From Musa acuminata AAA Group (taxonomy: Eukaryota; Streptophyta; Magnoliopsida; Zingiberales; Musaceae), in NCBI RefSeq assembly GCF_036884655.1, contig NC_088354.1, forward strand, positions 16,339,501 through 16,403,500: a stretch of DNA of 64,000 nucleotides. Direction: 5' to 3'. The notes under the pieces are model-generated. The model ran no database searches, had not been told where the DNA came from, and was given only the letters and a program-made list of their open reading frames with translations. Shown here in pieces: positions 22,216 through 34,010 of the stretch. The first letter of the stretch is position 1. Every line of letters begins with the position of its first letter. The translations under genes were made by a program, and so were the position numbers.

Positions 22216-23412
22216 CTATCTGCAACGCATCACAACCCGTTGATCAAGTAAGTATGGTCTCCACTTTTTGATAGTGTAAGCAACAGGTCTGTCTTTCAGT
22301 GTAGTAATCGTTGCATGAAACTTCTGGCCCTGTATAATCAATTTTATCTTTGAACATTTGCTATCACAAGTGAAAATCTGTCCATCAACGATCTTTATTT
22401 TGAATCTGTCATAGTCTTCAATTTGGTGGGCCAATCCGTCAACAGTCTCACTATCCATAAAATTGTTAGTGCTACCAGTATCAATCGAAACTATAATAGG
22501 CTGGTGCTCTAGAGTTCCGGTAACTTCCATAGTTTGCGGGTTAGAGTAGTCGGCTAATGTATGCATTGTATGTACGGTAGGTTCAACGTCTTCATTAGAA
22601 TTTATACCTTCATGATTGGAGTCCACATTCTTAGCTTTCGACTCATCTCTAATTGGTTCAATCATCAGAAGTTGCCCTTGTTTATATCGGTGCTCCATAC
22701 TCCATTTTTCATCATAGTACAAACCTCTTGCTGATCTTTCTTTGCTAATTTTTTTCTCAAGTATATTTGCAAATGAGATCGCAGCTATCATAGTGCAGGG
22801 TTGACGAGCCTTAACTTCACACCGGATCTCTGGAATAAGCCCTTCAATAAATGTATCCAGAAGTTGTCGGTCCGACCAATCTCTAGCTTGATTTGACAAT
22901 CTTTCAAACCTACTCTGATATTCTAACACTGTAGAAGTCTGACGAATTTTGGCGAGCCGGCAATCAACATTCTCATATTCGGATTGGCCAAAGCGAACAA
23001 GAAGCCCTCTTTTGAACTGCTCCCACGAAGGAACTTCGTGAAAAGTTTCATACCAATCGCACCATTGGAGTGCATCTCCCTCGAGTTAGATTGAGGCCAC
23101 TTCTATCTTGGATTCTTTTGGGGTTCTGTGAAAACAAAAAAAATTTTCTGCCTTAGAGATCCAATTGGTCGGATCTCCATCTTTCCATCTCGGAAATTCC
23201 ATTTTCATATGTGAGTAATTTGTGTTATAATCTTGGGGCCCTTTTCCTATATTTTCAGATCTGTGCAACGTAGAACTTGAGCTCCCACCTTGTTAAAATT
23301 TATTAAGGCTCCCCAGTAAATCCTTTTTGAAATCATTAAGTACTTATAACCGGTTCTCAATTCTAATTTCCAATGCTTCCATTTGTGCTTTCACTGAGTT
23401 ATCGGTGGCCAT
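22216..23412 (-). pseudogene. N1 gag-protease of Ty3 type
   Basis: It starts at ATG 23412-23410 (Met-Ala-Thr-Asp-Asn-Ser). After a short coiled-coil-like N-terminus come the Ty3 Retrotrans_gag region (Trp-Lys-Asp-Gly-Asp-Pro-Thr-Asn-Trp; Tyr-Gln-Ser-Arg-Phe-Glu-Arg-Leu-Ser) and an aspartic protease with Asp-Thr-Gly-Ser-Thr-Asn. No zinc knuckle is visible. The final 20 residues (Lys-Lys-Trp-Arg-Pro-Tyr-Leu-Leu) resemble part of a Ty3 RNase H domain, as if the RT region had been deleted. Several stops and frameshifts interrupt it, for example near 23350, 23300 and 22930. The same structure occurs in N2, so the deletion predates both. Confidence 0.82.
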
Positions 23413-24917
23413 TGCGTAAGACTGCAAATCTATAATCTCAACTCCTGTTTTTGGTGTCGGACAAGGGCATCAACACTGTAGATGCGAAGTTGCCGAGGAG
23501 GTGGATGCCAAGGGCAGTGCTGCGGTCACTGCATTGGAGGAAGAGTAGCTGCCCTGTTTCTATCGAGGCGTGGGGTGAGAGCGCCGGGGTTGGAAGGCGA
23601 CTGCGTTGATGTGGCTGTAGTTGGGGGTAGCGTCGCCAAGGGCCTGTCGCTGCGATGGTTGCGACGGTACGGATGGAAGGTAGCGTTGCTCTGTCTCTAC
23701 CGCACTACGAAGGCGTTGGTGACGTCGATGGATCGCGTGCGGTTGAGGACACAACGGTGTCATTGAAGCGACCGGGGTTGAGGCTGCAATGGTGGCAACC
23801 GACGGCTGCGGCAACGATGTAGAGCAAGGGGGCTGCAGCAACGGTGCAGATCGAGGGGGTTGAGGTGAAGGCTACGGTGGCTGGCAGCAGCAGTCGTTGC
23901 TGGCCGGAGCGCAGCGGCGGCGGTGGAGAAGGAGGCAGCGAGGGTCGTGGCAGGCTGGGCGGCGAGCGGCGTCGTCGTTGGCTAGGCAGCAGTGGCGACG
24001 GTGGTGGCAACCGGCGTTTGCAGCAGCAAGGGGATCCGCGACTGCGCCAGCAAGGGGACCCGCGACTGCGACGGTGGTAACTGCCCTGTTTCGGTCACCA
24101 CGGATGCAGAGCAAGGGGGAGCAGCGGCTGGGAGGCGAGTGGCGGTCGTCGCACGGGGCAGCAGCGGTTAGAAGGCGATGGCGACGGTGCTCGAGGCGAC
24201 GGCGGCGATTGGAAACAAGGGCAGTAGATGTGAGTTGCCCGTGATTGCCCTGTTTCGGTTACAAAAGATGCAAAGCAAGGGGGATCGGCTACCGGGGAGG
24301 CATGCAGCGGTCGTCGCACGGTGGCTGGAAGCGGTGGTGGCTCGGCAACGAAGGAGAGGCGTGGCGTTGAAGTGGTCGAGAAACAGCGGCGACGGTAGAG
24401 GCAACCGGCGCCTACGGCAGTAGAGGGACCGACGGCCTGCTATGTTTCTATCGCACCATAGAAACAGCGATGCCGACAGATCGCACGGCCGAAGCTGCAA
24501 CCAAGGGAAGGCAGCGATGGCGGTGCGGCTAGGGCAGCGTTGCCGACGGTAGAAGCGGTGATGGGTGGTCCGCTGGCTGGGAAACGGCGGTCGCGGCCCT
24601 TCTCGCTCGAGCGAGATGCAGACAACAAGGAGGCGAGGTGAGAAGGTTGCTGGCCGGGGCACAGCGGCAGCAGTGGGCGCTGGCCCTGCCGCTGTGCCCC
24701 GGCCCGGGAGCAGCGGCGACGGTGGTCGCCGACCAGGAAGTAGCGCCGGCGGTGGAGGGGAAGGGAAGCAGGGGTGGTCGGCGTCGGGAAGCAAATGTTC
24801 CTTCTTGGTTGAGAAGGAATAGCGTGCATGGCTGCTGGCTTCGCACTCACAATTTTTTTTTTTTTTTAGATGACGAACTACAGCGAGAACGTCGAGGATC
24901 ACCGCTCTGATACCAAA
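23413..24917 (-). other. N1 GC-rich 5' leader
   Basis: Very GC-rich sequence (CGGCGGCGGTGG-like) between primer site and gag, with recurring GAAACAGGGCA motifs (minus strand), about 300 bp apart or less, and a T-run at 24849-24865. Overlapping ORFs occur in all frames, such as 24168-24902, with Pro/Arg/Ala-rich composition and no recognisable domain. I take them as compositional artefacts. Confidence 0.7.
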
Positions 24918-25363
24918 TGATAAGACCCTAAAGTCTTATCATAGGCTCTGATACCAAATGATAAGACCCTAAAGTCTTATCGTCGCTCTGATACCAAATG
25001 ATAAGACCCTAAAGTTTTATCGTGGAAGAAATGAGAGAAATGGGGATGATAATGATCGCTTCGAGGGGATCAGCCTCCTTGATCACTTCAAGGGGATTGG
25101 CCCTCCTTGATCGCTTCGAGGGGATCGGCCTCCTAGGGTTGCCCAAAGACAGAATAGTATTTTTTATATATTACCGAAAAGAAGCAGTTACATCCTTATT
25201 TATAGAGTTCCACCCAAAGTCCATCAAGACTTGAACTATAATAATAAATAAATATTAAATAAACCTCTACTTGACTCTAACTGAACCAAACTAACTCAAT
25301 AAACAACTGGACTAAACAGACTCAATAGACATTATTCAAAAGCTCGGAAAAAGGGTCCTAACA
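24918..25363 (-). repeat. N1 5' LTR with three tandem termini
   Basis: TGATAAGACCC starts three times (24918, 24959, 24999). Each 40-41-bp unit carries the LTR terminus plus a primer-site copy (GCTCTGATACCA). The LTR terminus GATAAGAC...GTCTTATC is itself a palindrome. Three 28-bp GATC-rich units follow (about 25053-25135). The LTR ends GTCCTAACA. Confidence 0.9.
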
Positions 25364-25368
25364 GTCGG

Positions 25369-26438
25369 TGCCATGGAGCATTGGAACTTTCTCTTCGGCA
25401 TGAGAAGGATACATTCGTAGGAGGTTAAAGTGTGTAATGAGTTCAACATGTTGCTAGGCCTTCAATGGTGTAGCGGGAGCTATATTTACGTAGAGTCGCG
25501 ATCTAGCAAGTGCGTTTGCATGTGGCAGAACAATGCATGGTTTGTTCAATAAATCGGAGTAGTCCAAGGGGATGGTGGTCTCTGAAATTAAGAGAGATGT
25601 TGCTCCAACAAGACAGATATCCAGGAGGGATAAGTCCCGGCTCTCTAGAGGGAGAATCATGTGCAACAGACCGCACATATTAAGGAGTAGTACCTCAAAA
25701 AAATAACTCCACAAAGCTCAATGGACCGAGCGAGCGACGAGGAGTCGTCGGTGATCTCGCTTGAGAGAATGCATTGGTGGATGCATTGCAAGATCAAGTG
25801 GGGGAGCGAGCCAAAGTAAAACAAATGAATGCACACTTGGAGTCGATATGGAGATCAGACTCAAGGGAGGGCTGACCCGTGGAATGGTGGGCGCGAGGGC
25901 CACCATCAACTCAATGCAAAATGAGGAGCAGAGCAACTTGGGTGTAACTTGGTGAAGTACCCAAGCCACATGAAGTGAGCCGGCATAAAAGATGAAACAT
26001 GGAGCGGAGGCACAGAGCTTTCCTTAGACAAAGGTCAAGGACATGAACTCTTGCAGAGGCAAAAGTAGGATCATGTTGTTCCATGGGTCCTTCATTCTGA
26101 TGGAGCGGACTCATCTTGCATGGTGCCAAAGATGAAGGGAGCATTTGGGCACATGCACCTTATCTCGGAGAAGTATTTGATGGAGGAACTAAGGTGACTC
26201 AACTTGCGGAGGCGAAGTTGGAACTTGCGGAGGCGAAGTTGGGTTCAGAAGTCCTTGGCACAGGGTAAGAAGATGCGGAGGTGGGTGAAGAATATGCCAT
26301 AGTGTTGCCATTCAAGTTGCCATGAAGGAAGCGGTGAGCAGCGGAGATTATGCTAGTAGGGGCAGAGGCCCAGGATCCAGACAATGATGCACTAATTGCA
26401 GCGAAGTTGGTGGACTTCGGGAGCTACTAGATGACGAA
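25369..26438 (+). other. G interior, piece 2
   Basis: Non-coding sequence between N1 and N2. A 21-bp unit with core GCGGAGGCGAAGTTGG is repeated near 26205-26245. Short ORFs on both strands show no recognisable domain. It ends with CTATC (26439-26443), the N2 target duplication. Confidence 0.65.
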
Positions 26439-26443
26439 CTATC

Positions 26444-26864
26444 TGATAAGACCCTAAGGTCTTATCGTGGAAGAAATGGGAGAAAAGGGAATGATAATGA
26501 TCACTTCGAGGGGATCGGCCCTCCTTGATCTCTTCGAGGGGATCGGCCCTCCTTGATCGCTTCGAGGGAATCGGCCCTCCTTGATCTCTTCGAGGGGATC
26601 GACCCTCCTTGATCACTTCGAGGGGATCGGCCTCCTAGGGTTTGTCCAAAGACAATAGTATTTTTCATAGATTACTGAAAAGAAGCAGTTACATCCCTAT
26701 TTATAGAGTTCCACCCAGAGTCCATTAGGACTTGAACTCTAATAATAAATAAATATTAAATAAACCTCTACTTGACTCTAATTGAACCAAATCGACTCAA
26801 TAAACAACTGGACTAAACAGACTCAATAAACATTATTCAAAAGCTCAGAAAAAAGGTCATAATA
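26444..26864 (-). repeat. N2 3' LTR
   Basis: It begins TGATAAGACCC; the far end has decayed from CCTAACA to CATAATA at 26864. It contains five 28-bp GATC-rich units (about 26495-26636), against two in the 5' LTR of the same element. The minus ORF at 26392-26616 is just this repeat. Confidence 0.9.
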
Positions 26865-26950
26865 GTTCCTCCCTCTTCAAATCAGCCTTGTCCTCAAGGC
26901 TGAGCAGCATCAATCTCTGGGAGCTTCTCTTTCAGCACTTTAGTCATAGA

Positions 26951-28132
26951 CTATCTATAACGCATCACAACCTGTTGATCAAGTAAGTATGATCTCCACT
27001 TTTTAATAGTGTAAGCAACAAGTCGGTCTTTCAATGTAGCAATCGTTGCATGAAACTTCTGGCCTTGTATAATCAATTTTATCTTTGAACCTTTGCTATC
27101 ACAAGTGAAAATCCGTCCATCAACGATCTTTACTTCGAATCTATCATAGTCTTCAATGTGGTGGGCCAATCGGTCAACAGTCTCACTGTCCATAAAATTG
27201 TTAGTGCTACCAGTATCAATCAAAACTATAACAGGCTGATGTTCTAGAGTTTCGCCAACTTCCATAGTTTGCGGGTTAGAGTAGTCGGCTAATGCATGCA
27301 TTGTATATATAGTAGGTCCAACATCTTCATTAGAATTTATACCTTCATGATCGGAGTCCACATTCTTAGCTTTCGGTTCCTCTCCAATTGGTTCAATCAT
27401 CAGAAGTTGCTCTTGTTTACATCGGTGCTCCATACTCTATTTTTCATCATAATACAAACCCCTTGCTGATCTTTCCTTGCTAATTTTTTTCTCATGTAGA
27501 TTTGCAAATGAGATCGCAGCTATCATAGTACGGGGTTAACGAGTCTTAACTTCACCCCGGATCTCTAGAATAAGCCCTTCAATAAATGTATCTAGAAGTT
27601 GTCGGTTCGACCAATCTCTAGCTTGATTTGATAATCTTTCAAACCTACTCTGATATTCTAACACTGTAGAAGTTTGATAAATTTTGGCGAGCTGGCAATC
27701 AACATTCTCATATTCAGATGGGCCAAAGCGAACGAGAAGCCCTCTTTTGAACTGCTCCCACGAAGGAACTCCGTGAAAAGTTTGATACCAATAGTACCAC
27801 TGGAGTGCATCTCCCTCGAGTTGGATTGAGGCCACTTCTACCTTGGATTCTTCTGGGGTTCTGTGAAAACAGAAAACATTTTCTGCCTTAGAGATCCAAT
27901 TGGTCGGATCTCCATCTTTCCATCTCGAAAATTTCATCGTCATGTGTGAGTAATTTGTGTCATAATCTTGGGGCCCTTTTCCTGTATTTTCAGATCTGTG
28001 CAACGTAGAACTTGAGCTCCCACCTTGTTGAAATTTACTAAGGCTCCCCAATAAGTCCTTTTTGAAATCATTAAGTACTTCTTGTAACCGATTCTCAATT
28101 CTAATTTCCAATGCTTCCATTTGTGCTTTCAC
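26951..28132 (-). pseudogene. N2 gag-protease of Ty3 type
   Basis: Homologous to the N1 ORF. The first part (28132-27536, 198 codons) is open and holds an N-terminal heptad-like region, Trp-Lys-Asp-Gly-Asp-Pro-Thr-Asn-Trp, and the Retrotrans_gag helices. It stops at a TAA where N1 has CAA. The second part (27433-26951) holds the protease Asp-Thr-Gly-Ser-Thr-Asn and the same Lys-Lys-Trp-Arg-Pro-Tyr-Leu-Leu tail. A further TAG replaces Trp near 27440. The ancestral start codon (28154-28152) is ATA instead of the ATG of N1. Confidence 0.85.
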
Positions 28133-28154
28133 TGAGTTATCGGTGGCTATTGCG

Positions 28155-29629
28155 TAAGACTGTAAATCTGTAATCTCAACTCCTGTTTTTGGTGTCGGAC
28201 AAGGGCATCAACACTGTAGATACGAAGTTACCGAGGAGGTGGACGCCAAGGGCAGTGCTGCGGTCGCTGCGTTGGAGGAAGAGTAGCTGCCCTGTTTCTA
28301 TCGAGGCGTGGGGTGAGAGCGCCGAGGTTGGAAGGCGACTGCGTTGATGTGGCTGTAGCTGGGGGCAGCGTCGCCGAGGGCCTGTCGCTGCGGTGGTTGC
28401 GACGGTGCGGATGGAAGGTAGCGTTGCTCTGTCTCTACCGCACTACGAAGGCATTGGTGACGTCGATGGATCGCGTGCGGTTGAGGACACAACGGTGTCG
28501 TTGAAGCGACCGAAACAGAGCTTGCTGCGTGTGCTGTTGGACGGAGGCTGCGGTGATGTTGCCGAGGTTGAGGCTGCAAGGGAAAATAGGAATCGACGGT
28601 GGCAGGCTGGGCGGCGAGCGGCGTGGTCGCTGACTGGGCAGTAGCGGCGACGGTGGTGGCAACCGTTCGCAGCAGCAAGAGGATTGCCCTGTTTCGGTCA
28701 CCAAGGGGCCAGAGCAAGGGGGAGTGGCGGCGGTCGTTCTCGCCCGAGCCAGGGGGAGCGGTGGCTGGGAGGCGAGCAGCGGTCGTCGCACGGTGGCTGG
28801 CAGTGGTGGTGGGTCGGCTGGAAGGCGACGGCCCTCGAGGTGTAGCTGCGATCGACGAGGGGCTGCGGCAACAGATGAAGCTCTGTTTCTGCAACTGCTG
28901 CAAGGAGGGGCTGCGGCAACCGGTGGCTACGGCTGCGGTGCCGGCGGTCCTTCTCGCTCGAGCGAGATGGGGACGCAAGGAGAAGAGGTCGCTGGCCGGA
29001 TGATCGAGCGGCGGCGATGCGGTTGGGAAAAGTGGTGGTGACGCGGCTGGGAACAAGGGCAATACGTGAGTTGCCCTGTTTCGGTCGCCGCGAGGAGGGA
29101 GACAATCGGCGGCTGCGGTTGCGACCCAAGGGGAGGCGGGCGGCGGTGGAGAGGCAGTGGTGGTGGCGCGGCTGGGAGCAACGTCACCAACGATCGCCGA
29201 GGAGGAGAGGTCGAGCGGCTGCGCTGCGACGCAAGGGGAGGCGGGCGGCGGTAGTAGGGTTGGGATGGACGCTGGTAACGTCGTCTCCTGGCCGGCGAAC
29301 AGCGGCGGCGGTGGTCACCGGCCGGGAAGCGGGGCGATGGTGGGCGCTGGCCGGAGAGCAGCAGTGGCGGGTGGGCTGGCCGGAAGTAGGGGACGCAGGG
29401 GTGGCTGCGGCTTCTTCTTCCTCTCGTGTTTTTCTTTTCATTTTTCTTTCATTTTTTTTTTTTTTTTGATCGAGATGGGGCAGCGAGGAGGTCGAGCGGT
29501 GGTCGAAGGTCGCTGGCTGGGGAGAAGAAGCGACAACGGTGAAGAAAGAGTTGCCTTGTAGTGGTGGTGGGGAAGAAGGGAAGCAAGGCTGCGGCGGGCT
29601 GCGCCAAGGATCGTGGCTTTGATACCAAA
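28155..29629 (-). other. N2 GC-rich 5' leader
   Basis: Related to the N1 leader: the first 300 bp next to gag are nearly the same, after which the two diverge by indels and rearranged GC-rich blocks. It contains the recurring GAAACAGGGCA motif and a T-run near 29450-29468. The overlapping Ala/Arg/Gly/Pro-rich ORFs have no domain signal. Confidence 0.7.
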
Positions 29630-29691
29630 TGGTAAGACCCTAAAGTATTATCATTGCTCTGATACCAAATGATAAGACCCTAAGGTCTTAT
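29630..29691 (-). repeat. N2 5' LTR terminus with tandem primer-site copy
   Basis: TGGTAAGACCC (29630) and TGATAAGACCC (about 29670) repeat the LTR start, separated by a GCTCTGATACCA primer-site copy. The LTR is cut by S1 in the CTTAT at 29687-29691 and continues at 36800. Confidence 0.88.
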
Positions 29692-31291
29692 TGTTGAATC
29701 TCGTATTTTGATGATGAAACCAATTGATAATTATGTTTATGTTTAACTGTATTTTGAGTTATGCAGGTCTACTCGATCAGGATTAGACAATTAAGGTAGG
29801 AGGAATTGACATTGTGCCGGAGGAGATCACGTTAGGATATTGGATGGTAGAAGGCTTCGGACGTCGGGCATCGGGCCAAGAGCGGAATTGCGCCAAGGAT
29901 ATCGGCGTTGCGGAGGTCAACCGCCGATTGGGCAACAAGCCACAAGAGAGGACGATGCGCCGAAGAATCGGACGAAGCGCTAACCAATGACGTGCCGGGC
30001 AACAGAATGTCAATTCGCTTTATAATAATTGTCTAGATCGGAGTAGAGTTTTTGCTTGTGTGTGCAGGATTAACTACAATAACGACGAAGACATAAAGCA
30101 AAACAAAGTGTCGGAGTCAAGCACGGAGGATTCATTGCGAGTTTGAGAGTTCGACGGAAGTCCGAAGGTTCGTCGGGAATGCTGCCGGAACTAGCCGAGA
30201 ATGAGTAGGGAGCTTGCCGAAGGGTTTTTCGGAAGCTCGCTGGAAGGTTCGTTGGAAGTTTGTGGAGCTCGCCGAGAAAGATCGGAGCTTGCCGAAGAAG
30301 CTCGTTGGAACTCGTCAAGATCAAATCGTGAAGTCTAGGAGCTTGCCGGGAGTCCGTAGAATGGTTTCCGAGAGTTTATCGGAAAACCGTCGGAAGTTCG
30401 CCGGAAGCTCGCCGGAAGAAGTCTTGACTTACGGACTTTGTAATAGCTTAGAAAATGTCTTTAAATTCATAGTTAGTACGTTAATTAGGGTTAGGATTAG
30501 GTGTTAATCTTATAACCCAAGTAGGGGCCAATTGGGCCCGAGTTCGGACTGGTTTGGGCCAAGTTTGGAGCCCAACCTGTGAGCTGAATTGGCCTAGGCG
30601 GTGGCACCGCCTAGGTTGGGCGGTGACACCTCCAACCGCCCAGCACCCGAGCGCTGGGCGGTGGCACCGCTTGGCTGGGCGGTGGCACCGCCAGCATCGG
30701 GAACATAAGAGAATTCAAATTTTTGGAGCCCAAATTTGAATCCTCTTGAGGCCTATAAATACCCCTCAAGTCTCAGCTGAGAATACAACCTTTTGAGAAG
30801 CTAGAAGTTGAGAAAAGCCTTAGGAAAAGTCTTGTTTTCAATAGCTTGAGTGTTCACCTCCTTTCTTTTCATTGAAATCTTTGTAAAAGGGGTGAACCAC
30901 TTGTAAGAGGTTGTAAGAGGGGTGTAAGAAGGAGGTTGATCTTCGCCTAGTAAAGGAAGATCGTTAGTGGATGCCAGTGGCCTCGACGGAAGAGGAATCG
31001 AAGGAGTGGATGTAGGTCACGATTGACCGAACCACTATAAACTACCGTCTTCCCTGGTTTGCATTTACTTCCTGCTATTACTTTACTGCTAACCATCTTC
31101 ACTTTAATGCTCTACTTCTTTATCTCCTTCTTACATATGCCTTCAAGTTAAAACGCAATCGAAACGGTTTCAAACGAAACGTTGCTTTTATCGTACGAAG
31201 TTTTCGAAAGTGTTTAAATCGTCAAAAGTTTATCGTACTTTACCGCTACACTAATTCACCCCCCCCTCTTAGTGCCGCTCCGATCCTAACA
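29692..31291 (+). repeat. S1 5' LTR (1,600 bp)
   Basis: It runs TGTTGAATCTCG...CGATCCTAACA. U3 holds GCCGGAAG-type repeats (30120-30425) and GGCGGTGGCACCGCC repeats (30597-30695). A TATAAAT is at 30754-30760, and the terminal hairpin CACTAA...TTAGTG with 8 C is near 31248-31275. Confidence 0.95.
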
Positions 31292-31293
31292 AT

Positions 31294-31305
31294 TGGTATC
31301 AGAGC
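31294..31305 (+). other. S1 primer-binding site (tRNA-iMet)
   Basis: TGGTATCAGAGC, perfect 12-nt match to the iMet complement, two bases after the LTR. Confidence 0.95.
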
Positions 31306-31341
31306 CCGGTATTTCTTGTTTCAGATTTACACCCGAGAGAA

Positions 31342-32286
31342 ATGGCTCTTCATGGCTTTCAAGAGGGCTTTTCGGTTGTTCGTCCACCATTGTTTAACGG
31401 ATTGGACTACACTTATTGGAAAACTTGAATGAGAGTTTTCTTGATTTCTATGAATTTAGATTTATGGAATATCGTTGAAAACGACTTTCAACTTCCCTCT
31501 AAACCGATGAACGAATGGTCGGATTTGGAGAAGATGTATTTTTCTTTAAACGCAAAGGCTATGAATGCCTTATTTTGCGCTTTGGACAAAAATGAGTTCA
31601 ATTAGATTTCTACATGCGAAACGGCTTTTGATATTTGGCGAATACTTGAAATCACGCACGAGGGAACTAGTAGAGTCAAAGACTCGAAAGTGAACATTTT
31701 AATGTATGATTTCGAGCTTTTTCAAATGAAGCCGAGCGAAACCATTGTTGACATGTACACCCGTTTTACGGATGTCGTCAATGGTTTACAAGCTCTTGGC
31801 AAATGTTTCTCGAATTTTGAACTTGTTAGTAAAGTTTTACGATCACTTTCTAAAGTTTGGGAATCAAAAGTAACGGCAATACAAGAAACAAAAGATTTAA
31901 ATATTTTTCCACTTGAAGAACTTATCGGCTCATTGATGACATATGAAATGGTGCGTAATGCACATGATGAACACAATGAACACTTGAACCACCTTCCAAA
32001 GAATACGAAGGATTTGGAACTCCGGACAAATGAATACCACTTGAGCGATGACTCAAGTGATGAGGACAATGATGAACTTGAACTTCGAACACTAACTCTT
32101 AATAAGTTCATTAAACAAAAATCTAAAATAAACAATGAACTTGAACGGAGAAAGAGGCCAAAGAAAAGGAAGGCACCCAAGGATGAATCAAGAACTTCCA
32201 AAAATGAAACGGCGAATTGGGCTTTGACTGGCTTTGACTACAAGGTAAGTAACTCAACTCTCTTGAATTATTTTGAAATTACTTGA
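31342..32286 (+). pseudogene. gag: S1 gag, truncated, with two in-frame stops
   Basis: It starts ATG 31342 (Met-Ala-Leu-His-Gly-Phe-Gln-Glu-Gly) in the same position as E3 and S2 gag. It encodes the UBN2-type capsid region. TGA at 31426-31428 stands where E3 and S2 have Arg, and TAG at 31603-31605 also replaces an Arg codon. From 31690 the frame is open to 32286. There is no zinc knuckle: the coding similarity ends at Phe-Asp-Tyr-Lys (about 32244), where E3 gag would continue, and the sequence turns AT-rich. The stops mean this copy cannot make its own Gag. Confidence 0.9.
32241..32250 (+). promoter_or_regulatory. Possible 5' splice site at the coding/AT-rich boundary of S1
   Basis: CAAG|GTAAGT matches the plant 5' splice consensus and lies exactly where gag similarity ends and AT-rich sequence starts. 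The S2 boundary has GAG|GTAATC (minus, 53005-52997). In autonomous E3 the same codons (Glu-Val, GAGGTA) are coding. Splicing is a hypothesis. Confidence 0.3.
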
Positions 32287-34010
32287 TGTTTTCCATGATG
32301 CATTTTCTCTTTTCTTTTGAATAATTATTTTTCTTGAAAATTATACATTTTATGTTAATAGAATAAAATGTTAGATTTAAATAATCATATATATGTGCTT
32401 GAGAAGCAAGAATGTGTATTTTGATGATTTCCATATTAACCTTCAATGATGATGCATGGTTTTTATATGGAAGGCTTGATGATTTTTTTTAAACCTCCTT
32501 GTCTTTGGTTTTCAAACATGATGTATGTTTTTGACATAAGAACAAAACTTGAGCATGCTAGTATAAAGTCAATCACATAAATTAAAACAAAAGAAGTTTT
32601 AGTTATCTATAAGAATCATTCAAAATTATGTTCAATGAAACCATTGCATAATGATGTAATGAAAATATTAAACATTTTGAAACCATGTATTAGTGTCATG
32701 CATAATGATCATGCTTAATAAATTTCGAAATTATGCATATGAATCTTGTGATTTATGGATTATTGATTTTTACCATAATGAAAGTGCCTTATTAATCTTT
32801 GTTGTAATAAATCTTACACTTTTGGTTTTAAACATTATACATGTTTTTATTTGATATAAGTGAAATAAAATCATATGAATTGAAACAACTAAAAAGAGGA
32901 AAATATTTTTTCCTTGAAAAATTATTTTTCTCTATCCTATTGATCTTGATGTTTATAATGATAAATCTATTTATACCATTTTGAATCTCTTGAAAGTAAT
33001 GTTGATATTTTTGATGATTTTGATGATTTAAATTTGAAATGAGTTTGATCAAAATCATGATATTGATTTCTTGGAATAACATGAGATTACCTTTGATGAT
33101 CATTTTGATTCATGGAATTTTGGATTCATGATTTGGTCTTACATTTGTTTATGAGATGGTTGAAATCTTTATACGTTTGAATTCTTCCCTTCTCTTTTCA
33201 ATTTATGCATGTTATATGTTAAAGATTTAAAACCATATTTTGGTATCATGCATATCTAAGAAATATTGATGTGACAAATTGAATAAGTTGAAAATGAATG
33301 ATGATTTTTCTCTTGAATATAACTTGTGATATTTTTTTTATATAAATCATCATTTTGATTTCTCGACATTCGATACATGAGATTTTATTATAAATCAAAA
33401 TTTCTCATTAATCGATCTTCTACGATTTTACTTGATATTCTCTTAAGAGGAGATTTTCTAAATGAATCATGATTTTTCCTTGTGAGTTCTTGGAGTTATT
33501 ACTTGATTTTTCTTTTAAAACAAGATCTCTTCTTTGTACTCCTATGATTTTTCTTGATATTTTATTTAAAGAAGATATTTACTATATGAATCATGTCTTT
33601 TGGTATTCAAATGATTTTATCCTTCATGACATGATTTCTTTGTATTTATGGCTTGCATGGCTTGAAATGTTTTGGTATGATGCATGCAATGATGAAATAT
33701 TCATAAAATTAAAATGATGTATGCAATACTTATGATAATGATGTACATGATGTATTTATTGCATATGATGTGTATCATGAATGCTTTAAATGATGAATGT
33801 TTGGTATCATGATCAACATGTTGATAAATGCTTGAAAATTTTAATGTTTAAGTATCATGTATGATATGCTTATTAATGATGATTGATTTATTTTTCGGTA
33901 TCGTGCATGAAAAATAAGGTTATTGAAATTGTGTATGTTTTAATTTGAATATATAATGATGCACAAATAAGAATGATACTTACCTTTGTCATAATATGAA
34001 AATTGATATA
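32251..34010 (+). other. S1 AT-rich module
   Basis: About 1.8 kb of T/A-rich sequence with many ATGAT, CATGATT and ATGCAT words and no domain-bearing ORF. It is homologous on the opposite strand to about 51780-52996 (S2) and 61130-63120 (S3). Shared blocks include one near 32770-32830 (AAAGTGCCTTATTAATC) matching 62140-62175, and one near 32930-33060 matching 61880-62050. It occupies the place of the gag end plus all of pol. Confidence 0.85.

Larger units (their letters stand above)
21725..25363 (-). mobile_element. N1: short Ty3-type element with gag-protease only
   Basis: A 3,639-bp minus-strand element flanked by GTCGG (21720-21724 and 25364-25368). It has a 3' LTR at 21725-22129, polypurine tract (rc of CCTCCCTCTTC near 22133), gag-protease 22216-23412, a GC-rich leader 23413-24900, and a 5' LTR at 24918-25363 preceded by an iMet primer site. 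Pol is missing apart from a possible RNase H scrap, so it must be non-autonomous. Confidence 0.92.

Noticed and set aside
24168..24902. 244-codon Pro/Ala-rich minus ORF starting near the N1 primer site
   Set aside because: Same-strand leader ORF but not conserved in N2 and overlapped by long ORFs in all frames, as expected from GC-rich sequence.
28298..29062. 254-codon minus ORF in the N2 leader
   Set aside because: Composition-driven; no domain and not collinear with N1.
29783..30507. ORFs of 76 to 97 codons repeated at 35247-35971 and 60174-60407
   Set aside because: They repeat because they lie in homologous LTRs of S1 and S3; no protein signature.
33469..33717. 82-codon Phe/Leu-rich ORF in the S1 module that looks membrane-like
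   Set aside because: Hydrophobicity follows from T-rich sequence; not preserved in the S2 or S3 modules.
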